Shown: positions 20,301 to 30,470, numbered from the stretch's first letter. The stretch is DNA of 64,000 nucleotides from Thalassovita sp. (GCA_002729595.1 PBYL01000463.1:1-64000); one strand, 5' to 3'. The notes: generated by a model not told the origin, from the sequence alone. Numbers and translations: made by a program.

Positions 20301-20581
20301 GCTATATGTTAAATGCTGCTTACCTCCGTCTTAAAAACCTAACTATTGGTTATACGCTTCCTCAAAGTCTTACAAGTAAAATAAATGTGGGTAATGTGAG
20401 AATTTATGTGAGTGGCGAGAACTTGGCAGAATGGTCTGAAGTGAAGGATTATTACGATCCTGAAGCGATCAACGATAATTTGAGATACGATCCATCAGTA
20501 AGCACTGCAAGAGGTACTGGTAAAGGATATTCTTATCCATTCTTAAGAAGATATGCGATTGGTCTGAATGTGAACTTTTAA
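17333..20581 (+). CDS. SusC-like TonB-dependent receptor
   Basis: An outer-membrane importer, about 1082 residues from ATG 17333 (MKRLLRFSAFVWCFLM..., cleaved near MLAYGQ). An in-frame ATG at 17300 would add 11 residues before the signal peptide. A CarboxypepD_reg domain (about 27-105) precedes a TonB-box region (EVVIVGYGAQKK), the plug (NIRGLTSINGGNPLILIDGVP, ISVLKDASSAAIYGARAAFG) and a 22-strand barrel ending RRYAIGLNVNF. SusC proteins pull oligosaccharides through the outer membrane using TonB energy, with a SusD lid. The SusD gene begins 21 bases downstream. Confidence 0.95.
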   Translation: MKRLLRFSAFVWCFLMLSNMLAYGQVAVTGTVNDAEDMPLPGVSVIIKGSSTGTVTDIDGNFRLEVKNEDAVLIFSYVGFLSKEIPVGEQTTFNIKLDEDVEQLSEVVIVGYGAQKKVNLSGAVDQVDAKQLENRPISNIAQGLQGAVPNLNIDFMSGEPGKAANINIRGLTSINGGNPLILIDGVPSEPIELNRISPQDIESISVLKDASSAAIYGARAAFGIIMITTKTGKGERMQISYSNNFSWDKPTILPNKITDPYIYMRLLETSTDNTPWDNVNYSDESYQWARERSDDPDGTTGVRVNPNDASSWEYMGNRNWADYFMSDYSVSQNHQISLSGSSDKANYFISGNYNKQNGALKLADDYYDRFGVRSKVEYQPYKWLKVGNNTFLSATDRVIPSQMDITAIYNFHPTDWDKNPDGTWANTSVGSMGARLTNGGMSNETYNGLQSRFTAQVSVLQDILKLNADFTFRRGETTLAWDTKKYQIGYGPEDVRETGSNTAYKSSETEEYNALNIYGTFDKSFGAHHLTAIAGFNQEYYRSEWFYAQRNDVISASLPTIALATGNTLVDEEISDWAIRGAFYRLNYILKDRYIFELNGRYDGSSKFPKDDRFGFFPSASLAWRVDEEAFFTPLENVMSTLKLRASYGSLGNQAVGEYGYISSMDAYQASLLVGGERPVAITPPQLVSSNYSWESVSTFNFGVDAGFLNGKVTANFDIYKRNTKDMLTQGRDLPDVLGAGEPKENAADMETKGWEFSLAYNDQFLVVNKPFSFNARFIISDSRSYITRFDNPNGNLTQYYEGMELGEIWGLQSDGLFQSEDEIASLDESSIIPWGALTIVPGWPKYQDLDGNGAIEKGLTTSDPKDLSVIGNISPRYRYGLNLSMNWGQFDASIFLQGVGKREYYPLDYLYWGFYQQPYAGGAPHLLDFYRATADSEVERAQHSQAYIDAGLADANLDAKYPVLQSWLADRNLGERVDESMGLAIPQTRYMLNAAYLRLKNLTIGYTLPQSLTSKINVGNVRIYVSGENLAEWSEVKDYYDPEAINDNLRYDPSVSTARGTGKGYSYPFLRRYAIGLNVNF

Positions 20582-20602
20582 GATTTAAGCAGAAATAATA
20601 TC

Positions 20603-22396
20603 ATGAAATATATATATAAAATCATATTAGTTGCAGGATTGATCTTTAGTGCCTCAGCCTGTAATGATGAATTTCTAGAGCGTTTCCCTGAAACTGAAAT
20701 TGGTACTGAAAACTTCTTTAACACCGAAGAAGACCTTAAAATCTATTTATACAACTTGTACAATTTTGCTGGTATCGGTAGCTACGGAAGTGATGCTGCA
20801 ACAGATAACCAAGCAACTACGGGCAATACTGAGTTAAAAACCATTATGGTTAGCAATGCTTCTGCCGCAACCATCACTAGTGGTTGGGACTGGAATGGTT
20901 TAAGAGCTATCAATATCTTTCTTGCAAACAGTAGCAAAGCGCAAATAAGCGAAGAATTACTTAACCACTATGTGGGTGTAGGTAGATTTTTTAGAGCCAA
21001 GTTTTACATCAATAAAGTAAAGCGTTTTTCTGATGTGCCTTGGTATGAAGAGCCAATTGAAACTGGTGACGAAGAAGCCCTTTACAAAGAAAGAGATTCA
21101 AGAGAATTTGTAGTAGGTAAGATTATGGAAGACCTTGAGTTTGCTGCGGAGTATGTGCAAGACGGTCAGGCTACTGGTGAAGTGGATGTTTGGGTAGTAA
21201 AATCGTTTTTAGCTCGCTTTGCTTTATACGAAGGTACATATAGAAAATACCATAGCGAATTAGGTTTAGAAAGCACATCTACTGAGTTTTTAACTACTGC
21301 TGCTACAACTGCTCAAGACATTATGGATAATGGTGATTTCTCAATCTATAATACTGGAAATCCTGCAACTGACTATGCTGAACTATTTGTAAGCACTAGT
21401 TTAGAAGATAATCCAGAAGTGATTTTGGGTACTTATTACGAATCGGATGTATTGAACAGTGGTTGGGGACAATGGTATTTTGGAAACTATGAGTCGAGCC
21501 CTTCTAAAGATTTAATGCAGTCTTATTTAATGGCAGATGGTTCTTATTATACTAACCAAGATGGTTATGAGACAAAATTGTTTGTAGAAGAATTCGAAAA
21601 CCGCGATGCTAGATTAAGCCAGACTTATGCTTTTCCGGGTTGGGAATTGGTGAATACAGGCACATATGCACAAGGTGGAGGAGTTTATGTACAGCAGTTG
21701 CAAAAAAACTTTTCTGGTTACCATATGATCAAAGGTTTTGTGAATAACACCGATCAAGAGGTAATCAATAGTGTAGATTTTCCGGTAATAAGATTTGCAG
21801 AGATTCTTTTAATTTATGCTGAATCAAAGGCTGAATTGGGAGAACTTACTCAGGCAGATTTAGATGCTTCTATCAACCAATTGCGTGCACGTGCTGGCAT
21901 GCCAGATTTAATGTTGAATCCTGAGGTTGATCCTGTGCAACAGGCAAGGTATCCATCAATTAGCAATGCAACATTGTTGGAAATTAGAAGAGAAAGAAGA
22001 ATTGAGTTGGCATTAGAAGGCTATCGCTATGATGACATCATGCGCTGGGGAGCTGGTGATAACTTAGAAGTTGAGCCAGAGGGTCTGTATTTTCCGGGAC
22101 TTGGCAAATATGATTTAACAGGTGATGGAATTGAAGATATCATTTTAATCGCTAATTCTGAGTCAATTCCATCAGGAGAAGACAGAGAAGTAAATGAGCT
22201 GGGAGAAACACTGATATATTACAGAGTGGGTAGCCAAGGTGATGATGCTTCGGTTTATCTGGAAAATGGAGAATCTGGAACAGTACAAACTGTAGCAGAT
22301 AGAGGTGAGTTTGTTGCTCCAAAGTATTATTACCGCCCAGTACCTCAAACTCAGGTAACTCTCAATCCAAATTTGACTCAGATTTTCGGATGGTAA
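20603..22396 (+). CDS. SusD/RagB-like outer-membrane glycan-binding lipoprotein
   Basis: A 597-residue lipoprotein with signal MKYIYKIILVAGLIFSASAC, lipobox cysteine C20, then the typical NDEFLERFPETEIGTENFF SusD start. The middle is helical with TPR-like units. The C-terminal part has the conserved RFAEILLIYAESKAELG, LRARAGMP and IRRERRIELALEGYRYDDIMRWG segments. It would cap the SusC pore and bind the incoming sugar. The cargo may be a beta-glucoside because of the neighbouring GH1 gene; this is inferred from position only. Confidence 0.95.
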   Translation: MKYIYKIILVAGLIFSASACNDEFLERFPETEIGTENFFNTEEDLKIYLYNLYNFAGIGSYGSDAATDNQATTGNTELKTIMVSNASAATITSGWDWNGLRAINIFLANSSKAQISEELLNHYVGVGRFFRAKFYINKVKRFSDVPWYEEPIETGDEEALYKERDSREFVVGKIMEDLEFAAEYVQDGQATGEVDVWVVKSFLARFALYEGTYRKYHSELGLESTSTEFLTTAATTAQDIMDNGDFSIYNTGNPATDYAELFVSTSLEDNPEVILGTYYESDVLNSGWGQWYFGNYESSPSKDLMQSYLMADGSYYTNQDGYETKLFVEEFENRDARLSQTYAFPGWELVNTGTYAQGGGVYVQQLQKNFSGYHMIKGFVNNTDQEVINSVDFPVIRFAEILLIYAESKAELGELTQADLDASINQLRARAGMPDLMLNPEVDPVQQARYPSISNATLLEIRRERRIELALEGYRYDDIMRWGAGDNLEVEPEGLYFPGLGKYDLTGDGIEDIILIANSESIPSGEDREVNELGETLIYYRVGSQGDDASVYLENGESGTVQTVADRGEFVAPKYYYRPVPQTQVTLNPNLTQIFGW

Positions 22397-22429
22397 TCAA
22401 ATTATGGTTCTATACATAAATTTTGGAGG

Positions 22430-22454
22430 TGCCCCAGTCTTGGGGCATTTCCTT

Positions 22455-22455
<1 letters not shown>
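22430..22455. terminator. Terminator between susD-like and GH1 genes
   Basis: TGCCCCA (22430-22436) and TGGGGCA (22441-22447) form a perfect stem with loop GTCT, followed by a T-rich tract. It separates two convergent genes. Confidence 0.85.
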
Positions 22456-23933
<1,478 letters not shown>

Positions 23934-24009
23934 TTACATGTAAGCATATAAATAGAAACATATCGCAAATACAAGATTGGCTAATTTAGGCAGGCAACAA
24001 GCTTAAGAT

Positions 24010-25746
24010 TCAAGTTTTGCTTGTTTCAGGTTTGAGATTGCCGTTCATTTTTTCTACTTGTAAGATAATGTCAATCAGGTTGTCTTCTCTTTCCAAATTC
24101 AGCTTTTTGCGCAATCGGTATCTGGCTGTTTTTACACTTTCTGGTGCAATACCCAAAATAGTTGCCGCTTCTTTCAGATTCATGTTTAACCTCAACAAGG
24201 CACAAAGTTTTAATTCACTTTGAGTCAGTTCTGGGCAGTAATCTTTAAGTGAAGTAAAAAAGTCTTTGTGTACATTCTCGAAGTATAGCTTGAAATCTTC
24301 CCAATCGCGATCGTTGTGAAAATTGCCTTCTACTTGGCGATAAAGAGAATTGAGTTGCTTGCTTAATTCTTTTGGCGCTGCTTTTTTAATTTCAATAATT
24401 TTCAACTTCAGTTCTTCCATCAACTCATTTTTTTGAATGAAGTTGAGGGTGTAACTGGTGAGTTCTTTGTTCTTAAATCGCAGTTCTCTGGTGAGCTCTT
24501 CTTGTTTGAGTTGATGGTTTTCCATCTTAGTTTTATTAAGAACCTGCTCATTTAAAAAGAGTTGTTTGTCTTTATCGTGTTTTATTTTTTGGATGCGATA
24601 GATTAAGAAACCTAGGGCTACCACAAGCACAAAACCGATAGCAAAAACATTTAACCAAAGATTGTTTAATTGCTGCTCTTTGCGTAGAAGAGTGATTTTC
24701 TGCTCTCGAATTGTAATTTCTTGATTCTTACGTTCTAACTCATTTTTGTTTTCTAACCATACCATTGCCCGCATTTTTTCAATATTCATCATGCTATCTT
24801 GCAAGGCAGTATAAGCTTCTTGATATTCTAAAGCCTGATCGTAATTTTTCTGGATTACGGAGATTTCTTTTAGCTTTGAATAGATATTACTAAGTATTTT
24901 TTTAGAACTCACCAACTTGGCTTTTTCAACACCTTCTTCGTAATAGCTTTTTGCTTTGTTGTAATCTCCCATTTCGAAGAATATATCGCCAAGTGTTTCA
25001 TAATTATCAGCAAAACCCACTCTGTCTCTAAATTTCTGCTGATATTCCATAGATTCTAAACAGAGTATTTTGGCGGAATCAAGCTTGTTTTGAGCTTTGT
25101 ATAGTACCCCAAGATTGTGCAACGCCGTGCCAGACCCGTAAATAGAATTTACCTCGTTACTGAGTTTTAGTGCAAGTTGATAATACTCGAAAGCTTTGTC
25201 ATAATTATTATCCCGATAGTAAGCTTTGCCGATGTGATTCGCCGTATTAATCATTCTTTCGGTTTTATCTAACCTTTCGAAGGTGTGGAAAGCCTCCAGA
25301 AAGTGATTAAGGGCTTTATCTATCTCTCCTTGGTCGCTGTAAATCAAGCCAATATTCATGGTGGAGTTGGCGATACCGAGAGAGTCTTCTAGTAATTGAT
25401 AGAGCTTTTGGGATTCTAAAAGATGTTTTAAGCCGCCTTCGTAATTGCCTCTTGCCCAGTGCGCCACACCAATTATTCTATTGGCATAGGCCATTCCAGG
25501 GAGGTATTTCAATTCTGAAGCTAATTCTAATGCATTAGTGCCATATACCTCAGAACTATCTGCCTGATATATCCAATATGAAAAGCCAATCTGGTTAAGC
25601 AAATTTACCTTGGTGGTATCTTGCTTAGTATCTGCTTGTAATTGTTTTTTGTACTCTTGAATTGCCGGTGATTGGCAATAAACTATATGGGAGGTTGAAA
25701 AAATAATTACAGCAAATAAGAGATTTCGAAGCATCTTAAATGCCAT
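24010..25746 (-). CDS. TPR-transmembrane-HTH regulator
   Basis: A 578-residue membrane-bound regulator. A signal or anchor sequence near the N-terminus (MLRNLLFAVIIFSTSHIVYC; an internal ATG at 25734 is also possible) is followed by about six tetratricopeptide repeats (about 50-320). There is then a transmembrane helix (NLWLNVFAIGFVLVVALGFLIY, about 365-385), a coiled coil, and a C-terminal LuxR-like helix-turn-helix (ELKLCALLRLNMNLKEAATIL, then ESVKTARYRLRKKLNL). This periplasmic-TPR/cytoplasmic-HTH layout is common in Bacteroidota, often near carbohydrate genes. It lies 166 bp beyond the GH1 start on the same strand and may sense a sugar or envelope signal; the target is unknown. Confidence 0.85.
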   Translation of the reverse strand: MAFKMLRNLLFAVIIFSTSHIVYCQSPAIQEYKKQLQADTKQDTTKVNLLNQIGFSYWIYQADSSEVYGTNALELASELKYLPGMAYANRIIGVAHWARGNYEGGLKHLLESQKLYQLLEDSLGIANSTMNIGLIYSDQGEIDKALNHFLEAFHTFERLDKTERMINTANHIGKAYYRDNNYDKAFEYYQLALKLSNEVNSIYGSGTALHNLGVLYKAQNKLDSAKILCLESMEYQQKFRDRVGFADNYETLGDIFFEMGDYNKAKSYYEEGVEKAKLVSSKKILSNIYSKLKEISVIQKNYDQALEYQEAYTALQDSMMNIEKMRAMVWLENKNELERKNQEITIREQKITLLRKEQQLNNLWLNVFAIGFVLVVALGFLIYRIQKIKHDKDKQLFLNEQVLNKTKMENHQLKQEELTRELRFKNKELTSYTLNFIQKNELMEELKLKIIEIKKAAPKELSKQLNSLYRQVEGNFHNDRDWEDFKLYFENVHKDFFTSLKDYCPELTQSELKLCALLRLNMNLKEAATILGIAPESVKTARYRLRKKLNLEREDNLIDIILQVEKMNGNLKPETSKT

Positions 25747-25798
25747 TTCTGATGGTTATTAGTGTCTAGTTAATTTAAATATACCAATTTGCTGTATA

Positions 25799-25836
25799 AT
25801 AAAAAAAAGAATCACCTGCAGAGCGGGCGATTCTTT
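25799..25836 (-). terminator. Terminator downstream of the TPR lipoprotein gene (minus strand)
   Basis: AAAGAATC (25806-25813) pairs with GATTCTTT (25829-25836), and CCTGC with GCGGG inside. On the minus strand the hairpin is followed by a run of T, fitting an intrinsic terminator for the gene at 25927-27690. Confidence 0.85.
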
Positions 25837-25926
25837 CTGTAACTAAATATAATTATAAGTAATGTGCTGATTTTAAATTCTATCCTCAGAACATGAAGTA
25901 AAGATTATTTGATTGAATACATTAGG

Positions 25927-27690
25927 TTATCCATTGTTGCTTTTGCAAATAGCTACCACCGGAATGTTTACCAGATATGATTTTGGCGCTTTAATTTTAA
26001 ATGATTTTACCGCAAGTACATCTATTCTAGAATCTTCTAATTTAATATTGGCGTATTGCCAAGCTTTATTAAATCGCTCTTTCACTTTTATGGCCTCTTC
26101 AGGTTTTTTCTGAGCAATTAAGCTATTGTATAAGCCATTTAATGCCCATCCATTTTCAGGATAAAAAGCAAGGTCTTCTAAATAGATTTTTTCTGCATCT
26201 TCATACTTCTCAGCTTTTAATAAAACTGCTCCTAAACTATGTCTTACAGAGAAAAACCAATCTGGTGGTTCATTATAAGTAAGAGCATCCTCAAGTTCAA
26301 CTGCTTTTGTTAAGAGTTCAGCCGATTTTGTATAATTCTCTTCTTTTTCGTTAAGGTCAGATTCCAGCATGAGCACTGCAATATCTACTAAGTCTTTTAC
26401 TGCATTTAAATCCCATATGGTTATCTCATTTAACACTTCCAATTTGGCAATTTCTTTAAGGCTATCAAGAGCTTCATTTGCCTTTGCTTTATCACCTTGA
26501 GACGAAAAAGCCATACCTCTTGCATAATGCCAAATAGCTTTCGGGTAAACCAAGTCTTCATCTGGTGAAGGTTGGTTTAGAATATTTTCCCACTGCCCGA
26601 ACTTAACCATAACATACAGAGGAATGGTTGTATAATGCTGAAGTGTCTCATATCCCGGTGTGCGCAAAAAGCTGGTGTCTGCCAAAGCTGCTACTTGTAC
26701 GGCTGCATCTAAAGCTTTATCAGCTCTACCTTCTAATGCCGCAGTTGCTGCCATAAAATGGTAATTGTGCGGGTAATATGCCATTGGGTAAAGGCCTTGA
26801 GCATCGCAGGTTGCTAAATAAACACTATCTGCAAATGCTGCTCTTTCGTTTATAATTGTACCTTCATGGTAATGCCCAGTTTTAATATAGATGTGGCAAG
26901 GCATATGTACCATATGTCCAGCACCCGGCATTAATTCACTTATTACATTCGCACTTTGGAGACCTCTTTCAGGCTCGCTAGAAGCTTCTATTGAGTGTAT
27001 ATATAAATGATGAGCCAATGGATGTTTAGGAGCATTCTTTAAAGTTTGTTCTAAAACATCAACTATCGGTTGTGTCCAAGACTTGGCAGTGCCATCATGT
27101 TCGTATAAATCCCAAGGGTGCAAATCCATTAAAGATTCTGCATATAAGCTAGCAATATCAGTATTATCTGGAAATGCCTTGTAAACTTCTTCCATCGCAT
27201 TGGCATAGTCCAAATCTAAAATGCTTCTATCATCAGTTTTGCTGTAATTGTATCTTTTAGCAGTTGCTTCAATCAATGCTTTTTCCCAATCTGTCGCTAT
27301 GTTTTTAAACTTCTGGGCTTTCTCTATAGATCGGCTTACTTCTTTTAAATTGGCATCGTCCATACCAGCATTAATGTTGGGACCTAAAGTATAGGCAACT
27401 CCCCAATAACACATGGCACAGGTACTATCTATTCTAGCAGCTTCTCTAAATGCTCTGGCTGCTTCATCGTGATTAAAACCATAAGTCAGGTTTAGCCCCT
27501 GATTAAAAAGTCTTTGAGCTAGTTCTGATTTGGTGCTTATTTTTAAACTGTGTTCTCCTAGGTTATCGAATAAAGGTGCTCTTAGTTCTGGAGAATTAGA
27601 CTGATTACAAGAAACAATACTGGCTAGTATGAGCAAATACAGCAATATGTATTGCATTTTGAGATAATCAACTCGCTTTAACTTGTCCAT
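25927..27690 (-). CDS. TPR-containing lipoprotein
   Basis: From the ATG at 27690 this gives 587 residues; an ATG at 27657 would start directly at the signal peptide (MQYILLYLLILASIVSC). IVSC is a lipobox, so the protein is probably anchored in the envelope. TPR-like repeats carry the conserved segments FNHDEAARAFREAARIDSTC, MCYWGVAYTLGPNINAGM and GAGHMVHMPCHIYIKTGHYHEG, which recur in a widespread but uncharacterised family. Cysteine and histidine are enriched in these segments. No catalytic assignment is possible. Further upstream starts (to 27735) lack support. Confidence 0.75.
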   Translation of the reverse strand: MDKLKRVDYLKMQYILLYLLILASIVSCNQSNSPELRAPLFDNLGEHSLKISTKSELAQRLFNQGLNLTYGFNHDEAARAFREAARIDSTCAMCYWGVAYTLGPNINAGMDDANLKEVSRSIEKAQKFKNIATDWEKALIEATAKRYNYSKTDDRSILDLDYANAMEEVYKAFPDNTDIASLYAESLMDLHPWDLYEHDGTAKSWTQPIVDVLEQTLKNAPKHPLAHHLYIHSIEASSEPERGLQSANVISELMPGAGHMVHMPCHIYIKTGHYHEGTIINERAAFADSVYLATCDAQGLYPMAYYPHNYHFMAATAALEGRADKALDAAVQVAALADTSFLRTPGYETLQHYTTIPLYVMVKFGQWENILNQPSPDEDLVYPKAIWHYARGMAFSSQGDKAKANEALDSLKEIAKLEVLNEITIWDLNAVKDLVDIAVLMLESDLNEKEENYTKSAELLTKAVELEDALTYNEPPDWFFSVRHSLGAVLLKAEKYEDAEKIYLEDLAFYPENGWALNGLYNSLIAQKKPEEAIKVKERFNKAWQYANIKLEDSRIDVLAVKSFKIKAPKSYLVNIPVVAICKSNNG

Positions 27691-27756
27691 AATATTTATC
27701 AATAATTCATGAATACTTTTGTGTTCGTGAAGCATGTTTAGTACTCATCATAAAGA

Positions 27757-27787
27757 AAAAAATATAGTAGCCGTAAAATACGGCTAC
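27757..27787 (-). terminator. Terminator after the OB-fold gene (minus strand)
   Basis: GTAGCCGTA (27767-27775) pairs perfectly with TACGGCTAC (27779-27787), loop AAA. On the minus strand the stem is followed by TATATTTTTTT. It would end transcripts from the genes at 27998-29360. Confidence 0.8.
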
Positions 27788-27997
27788 CATACCCACGACT
27801 TACTAAACACAAAGTAATGAGGTTGGCTATTTTATAACCGAGTGTTCTTCACTGGTTATTCAAGCTAATATTTTTAATAATCGGGCTGGCTTGTTAAGCT
27901 GATTGTAATGGTTGGTTTGGAGATGATTGTTGATTTAAAAAAATAGTTTTTCTGGTAGTGATTCAACTATCTGGTGTATACTAATTTACTTATTAAT

Positions 27998-28411
27998 TTA
28001 AGGATTAACTAATTGGCAATTGTTGAGATCGACGTTCATTGTATACCCTGTACACATGCCTGTTAACCCTACCCACATACCTTCTTTCAGTTCTTTGTTT
28101 AAAGTAGATGACTCTTTATCCATAATACATTTTAAATAGTAGAGCATCTTACTTGGGCCTAAATAGATTACTATTTCGTCTTTTTCATTTTTGGCAACTC
28201 GCTGTACTTTTCCAGATACATAGAGTTCTTTGTTTAGGTATTTTTGCTCCGCCTTTGGGCTGTTGAGTGTAAACTCTTCGAATACCTGTTCTGCACTTAA
28301 ATGATAGGCTATTCTGTTGCTAAAAACCTGAGCTTGATTAAACGAAAACCAGCATAGCGATAAAACAAATAAAACAGCTATGGTTTGACAGTTGAATATA
28401 TACTTAATCAT
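27998..28411 (-). CDS. Exported OB-fold (tRNA_anti-like) protein
   Basis: A 137-residue protein from ATG 28411 (MIKYIFNCQTIAVLFVLSLCWF), an N-terminal membrane anchor or signal sequence. The frame is open to 28471 but the extra 20 residues are polar. The mature part has a helix with YHLSAEQVFEEFTLN, then strands KYLNKELYVSGKVQRV and IVIYLG and a WVGLTGMCTGYTM strand. These match the small OB-fold domain often named tRNA_anti-like. Despite that name such exported forms have no known nucleic-acid role. It follows the repeat lipoprotein gene on the same strand. Confidence 0.7.
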   Translation of the reverse strand: MIKYIFNCQTIAVLFVLSLCWFSFNQAQVFSNRIAYHLSAEQVFEEFTLNSPKAEQKYLNKELYVSGKVQRVAKNEKDEIVIYLGPSKMLYYLKCIMDKESSTLNKELKEGMWVGLTGMCTGYTMNVDLNNCQLVNP

Positions 28412-28574
28412 TTCCTGTATTTTGATTTTAGATCTTCTGCTTAAAGTATATCTGGCTAGTTCAGCTGGCATTCGTCAATTGTTTACTGGTTTAAATCACA
28501 CAATGGTGTTGAATATTGGCCTTCTTAGAAGGCAAGCGTGCGATTATCACACACCTGCCTGTATAATCAATCTA

Positions 28575-29360
28575 TTAAAGCTCTTCAGAAATATCTGAGT
28601 TACCGAATACTAAGAAGCCATTTACATCATGTCCGTTAGTATCTCCTCTGTTCTCATCGTTCACAAAGAAATACATTGGTTTTCCTTTGTAAGTATTCTG
28701 ATCAGAACCTTCTACTTTACCAAAGTCAGATGCTACAAGAATAGACGGTAAGTATTTGATCTCTTCAGTAAATGGAGGCCATACATCAAGACAACCACCA
28801 GAACAATTGCTTATATCTTCTTCATCATTAGATGAGTTGTAAAGTGTATTTCCAGTTTGGTCTACTAAGTAGATGTTTATGTCTTCAGAGATTTCTTTAC
28901 CACCAATCATTAAAGTATAATCTGGCTTAGCAACATAGAATAAGTTAAGTACCTTGTCGCCATTGATATCACCAGGTTTCTCGTCATTATTAAAGAAATA
29001 AAGCGGCCATCCTTTGTAAGTGGTTTGTTTGCCACCATCTTCGTTGGTAATTGTACCAAAGTCACTTTTGCTTAAGCCTTCGCTTACTTTAATTTCTTCT
29101 TCAAAGAATACAGTCCAATTGTTTAAACAACCACCTGAGCAATTACTGATACCTTCAACATCTCTACCGAAAAAGTAAAGAGAGTTACCTTCTTTATCTG
29201 TTAGAATATTACCAAATTCAGAAGTACTAGCAAGCTGTACTGTATAATCTTCTGGGTATATATCATCGTCGTCATTATAGTCATCTTCATCACATGAGAT
29301 TACAAAAGAAGTCAAGCCGATTAAAAGCATTAAAATCCAGTTTCTTTTAAAGGAATTCAT
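28575..29360 (-). CDS. Lipoprotein with PF03640-type secreted repeats
   Basis: Starting at ATG 29360 (MNSFKRNWILMLLIGLTSFVISC), a lipoprotein of 261 residues with the lipobox cysteine followed by an acidic linker (DEDDYNDDDD). Two long repeats share SNCSGGCLNNW / SNCSGGCLDVW, LYFF / MYFF and NDEKPGDINGD / NDENRGDTNGH. This CSGGC plus YFFxxD pattern is the secreted repeat of unknown function found in Lipoprotein_15 proteins. The aspartates and cysteines suggest metal or haem binding, which is inference. The ORF extends to 29399, but that start lies before the signal peptide. Confidence 0.8.
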   Translation of the reverse strand: MNSFKRNWILMLLIGLTSFVISCDEDDYNDDDDIYPEDYTVQLASTSEFGNILTDKEGNSLYFFGRDVEGISNCSGGCLNNWTVFFEEEIKVSEGLSKSDFGTITNEDGGKQTTYKGWPLYFFNNDEKPGDINGDKVLNLFYVAKPDYTLMIGGKEISEDINIYLVDQTGNTLYNSSNDEEDISNCSGGCLDVWPPFTEEIKYLPSILVASDFGKVEGSDQNTYKGKPMYFFVNDENRGDTNGHDVNGFLVFGNSDISEEL

Positions 29361-29660
29361 TTGAAATAATAGTTTGAGTTGAAAAAAAATTTTTGACACT
29401 AGAAGTAAATTTTATGATGTGCATTTACATCTGTAACTGTGCAGCAAAGTTAACGGGGCTGGTTACGGAAAGGCTAAAAAAGAAGGTAGACAAAAGGTAA
29501 TCTCAGGTATTTTGAGTGTGTACAATATGTAGACAATTTCACCGAAAAAATGCTCTTATAAGCACAGAAAAGCGATTTTAATCTTTTTTAAAAGTTTACA
29601 AAAACCTGTTTTTTAGGGTTAAAAAGGCTGTGAATTACAGGAAATTAAATTGCCACTATT

Positions 29661-29681
29661 TTGACAATTTGTGTTTGTCAA
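29661..29681. promoter_or_regulatory. Inverted repeat TTGACAA-N7-TTGTCAA upstream of hsp20
   Basis: Perfect 7-bp arms (29661-29667 and 29675-29681) about 245 bp before the hsp20 start. It shares its TGACAA half-site with the repeat at 29788-29821. A regulator-binding role is inferred. Confidence 0.4.
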
Positions 29682-29787
29682 CCTACTGTCTACTTATACA
29701 TGTTACCTTAATATTTCAGTATGAGAATGTGAAATCGTAGAAGAAAAACCCATATATGACATTATGACTGCTGATTGATTTATTTTA

Positions 29788-29821
29788 TGACAAAATGACT
29801 TATTAGACTTAAATTTTGTCA
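29788..29821. promoter_or_regulatory. Inverted repeat TGACAAAAT-N16-ATTTTGTCA upstream of hsp20
   Basis: Perfect 9-bp arms (29788-29796 and 29813-29821), about 100 bp before the hsp20 start. It does not match CIRCE (TTAGCACTC-N9-GAGTGCTAA). It is a candidate operator or promoter-associated structure. Confidence 0.45.
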
Positions 29822-29912
29822 GAGAAAATCTGCAAAAAAGCTAAAAAATCCACTTGGCATTAATTCTGAATATCACTTATCAGATTTACAAATTAATGTT
29901 CAACTTAAAAAC

Positions 29913-29918
29913 AGGAGG
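29913..29918 (+). promoter_or_regulatory. Strong Shine-Dalgarno before hsp20
   Basis: AGGAGG sits 5 bases before the ATG at 29924. Nearly all other genes in the window lack such a site, as is usual in Bacteroidota, so this one stands out. Confidence 0.7.
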
Positions 29919-29923
29919 TTAAC

Positions 29924-30382
29924 ATGTCACTTGTAAGAAGAAATCACGACAATTATTTTCCAACACAATCATTTGGAGGATTATTAGATCAGTTTTTTAA
30001 CACAGAATTATTCGACTGGCCAACACGTAATTTTTCTAGCACCAATACCACGCTTCCTGCAATAAATATTAAAGAGGAAGAAGATAGATTTACCGTGGAA
30101 ATGGCAGCTCCGGGAATGAAAAAAGAAGATTTTAAACTGGAGATTGACAACAACAAGTTAACTATTTCTTCTGAACACAAAACAGAAAACGAGGAAGTTG
30201 GTAATGACAATTATACTCGAAGAGAGTTTAGCTACCAAAGCTTTGTAAGATCATTCAATTTGCCTGAAACTGTAGATAGCGATCAGATTAAAGCTAGCTA
30301 CGAAAATGGCGTTTTATTGCTAGATATCCCTAAAAAGGAAGAAGCTAAGCCGAAACCAGTTAAGTTGATTGATGTGAAATAA
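29924..30382 (+). CDS. Hsp20/alpha-crystallin small heat-shock protein
   Basis: A 152-residue ATP-independent chaperone that holds unfolding proteins. The alpha-crystallin domain spans about residues 42-135 (PAINIKEEEDRFTVEMAAPGMKK..., with the GVLLLDIPK strand near its end). The N-terminal arm is rich in Phe and Asn, and the C-terminus has KPVKLIDVK in place of a strict IxI tail. It precedes a second, more divergent Hsp20 gene by 88 bp on the same strand. Inverted repeats upstream point to tight control. Confidence 0.95.
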   Translation: MSLVRRNHDNYFPTQSFGGLLDQFFNTELFDWPTRNFSSTNTTLPAINIKEEEDRFTVEMAAPGMKKEDFKLEIDNNKLTISSEHKTENEEVGNDNYTRREFSYQSFVRSFNLPETVDSDQIKASYENGVLLLDIPKKEEAKPKPVKLIDVK

Positions 30383-30470
30383 AGCGATTAAGATATAAGG
30401 TTGGGGTGGTTTTATCCACCCTTTACAGAAGTAAATAATTTCTTTATGTTGTTTTAAATAGTAGAGAACT

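Larger units (their letters stand above)
29361..29923. other. Divergent regulatory region upstream of hsp20
   Basis: No gene is seen. The 0.56-kb gap carries two inverted repeats built on TGACAA/TTGTCA half-sites (29661-29681 and 29788-29821) and ends in a strong Shine-Dalgarno. A TGTGTACA occurs near 29518, resembling the core of the parA-region repeats, but it lacks the flanking bases and may be chance. Confidence 0.5.

Noticed and set aside
24017-26113. Plus-strand frames opposite the two TPR genes
   Set aside because: Shadows of long, domain-bearing genes on the minus strand.
28519-28533. GCCTTCT-T-AGAAGGC dyad between the two minus-strand lipoprotein/OB-fold genes
   Set aside because: No T-run and a loop too short for a terminator; no second copy, so no function proposed.
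29515-29525. TGTGTACA near the hsp20 region as another parA-type site
   Set aside because: Only 8 bases match and the flanks differ; chance in A+T-rich DNA is likely.
29851-29875. Possible sigma-54 promoter (TTGGCAT) before hsp20
   Set aside because: The -12 GC is missing at the required distance from the -24 GG.
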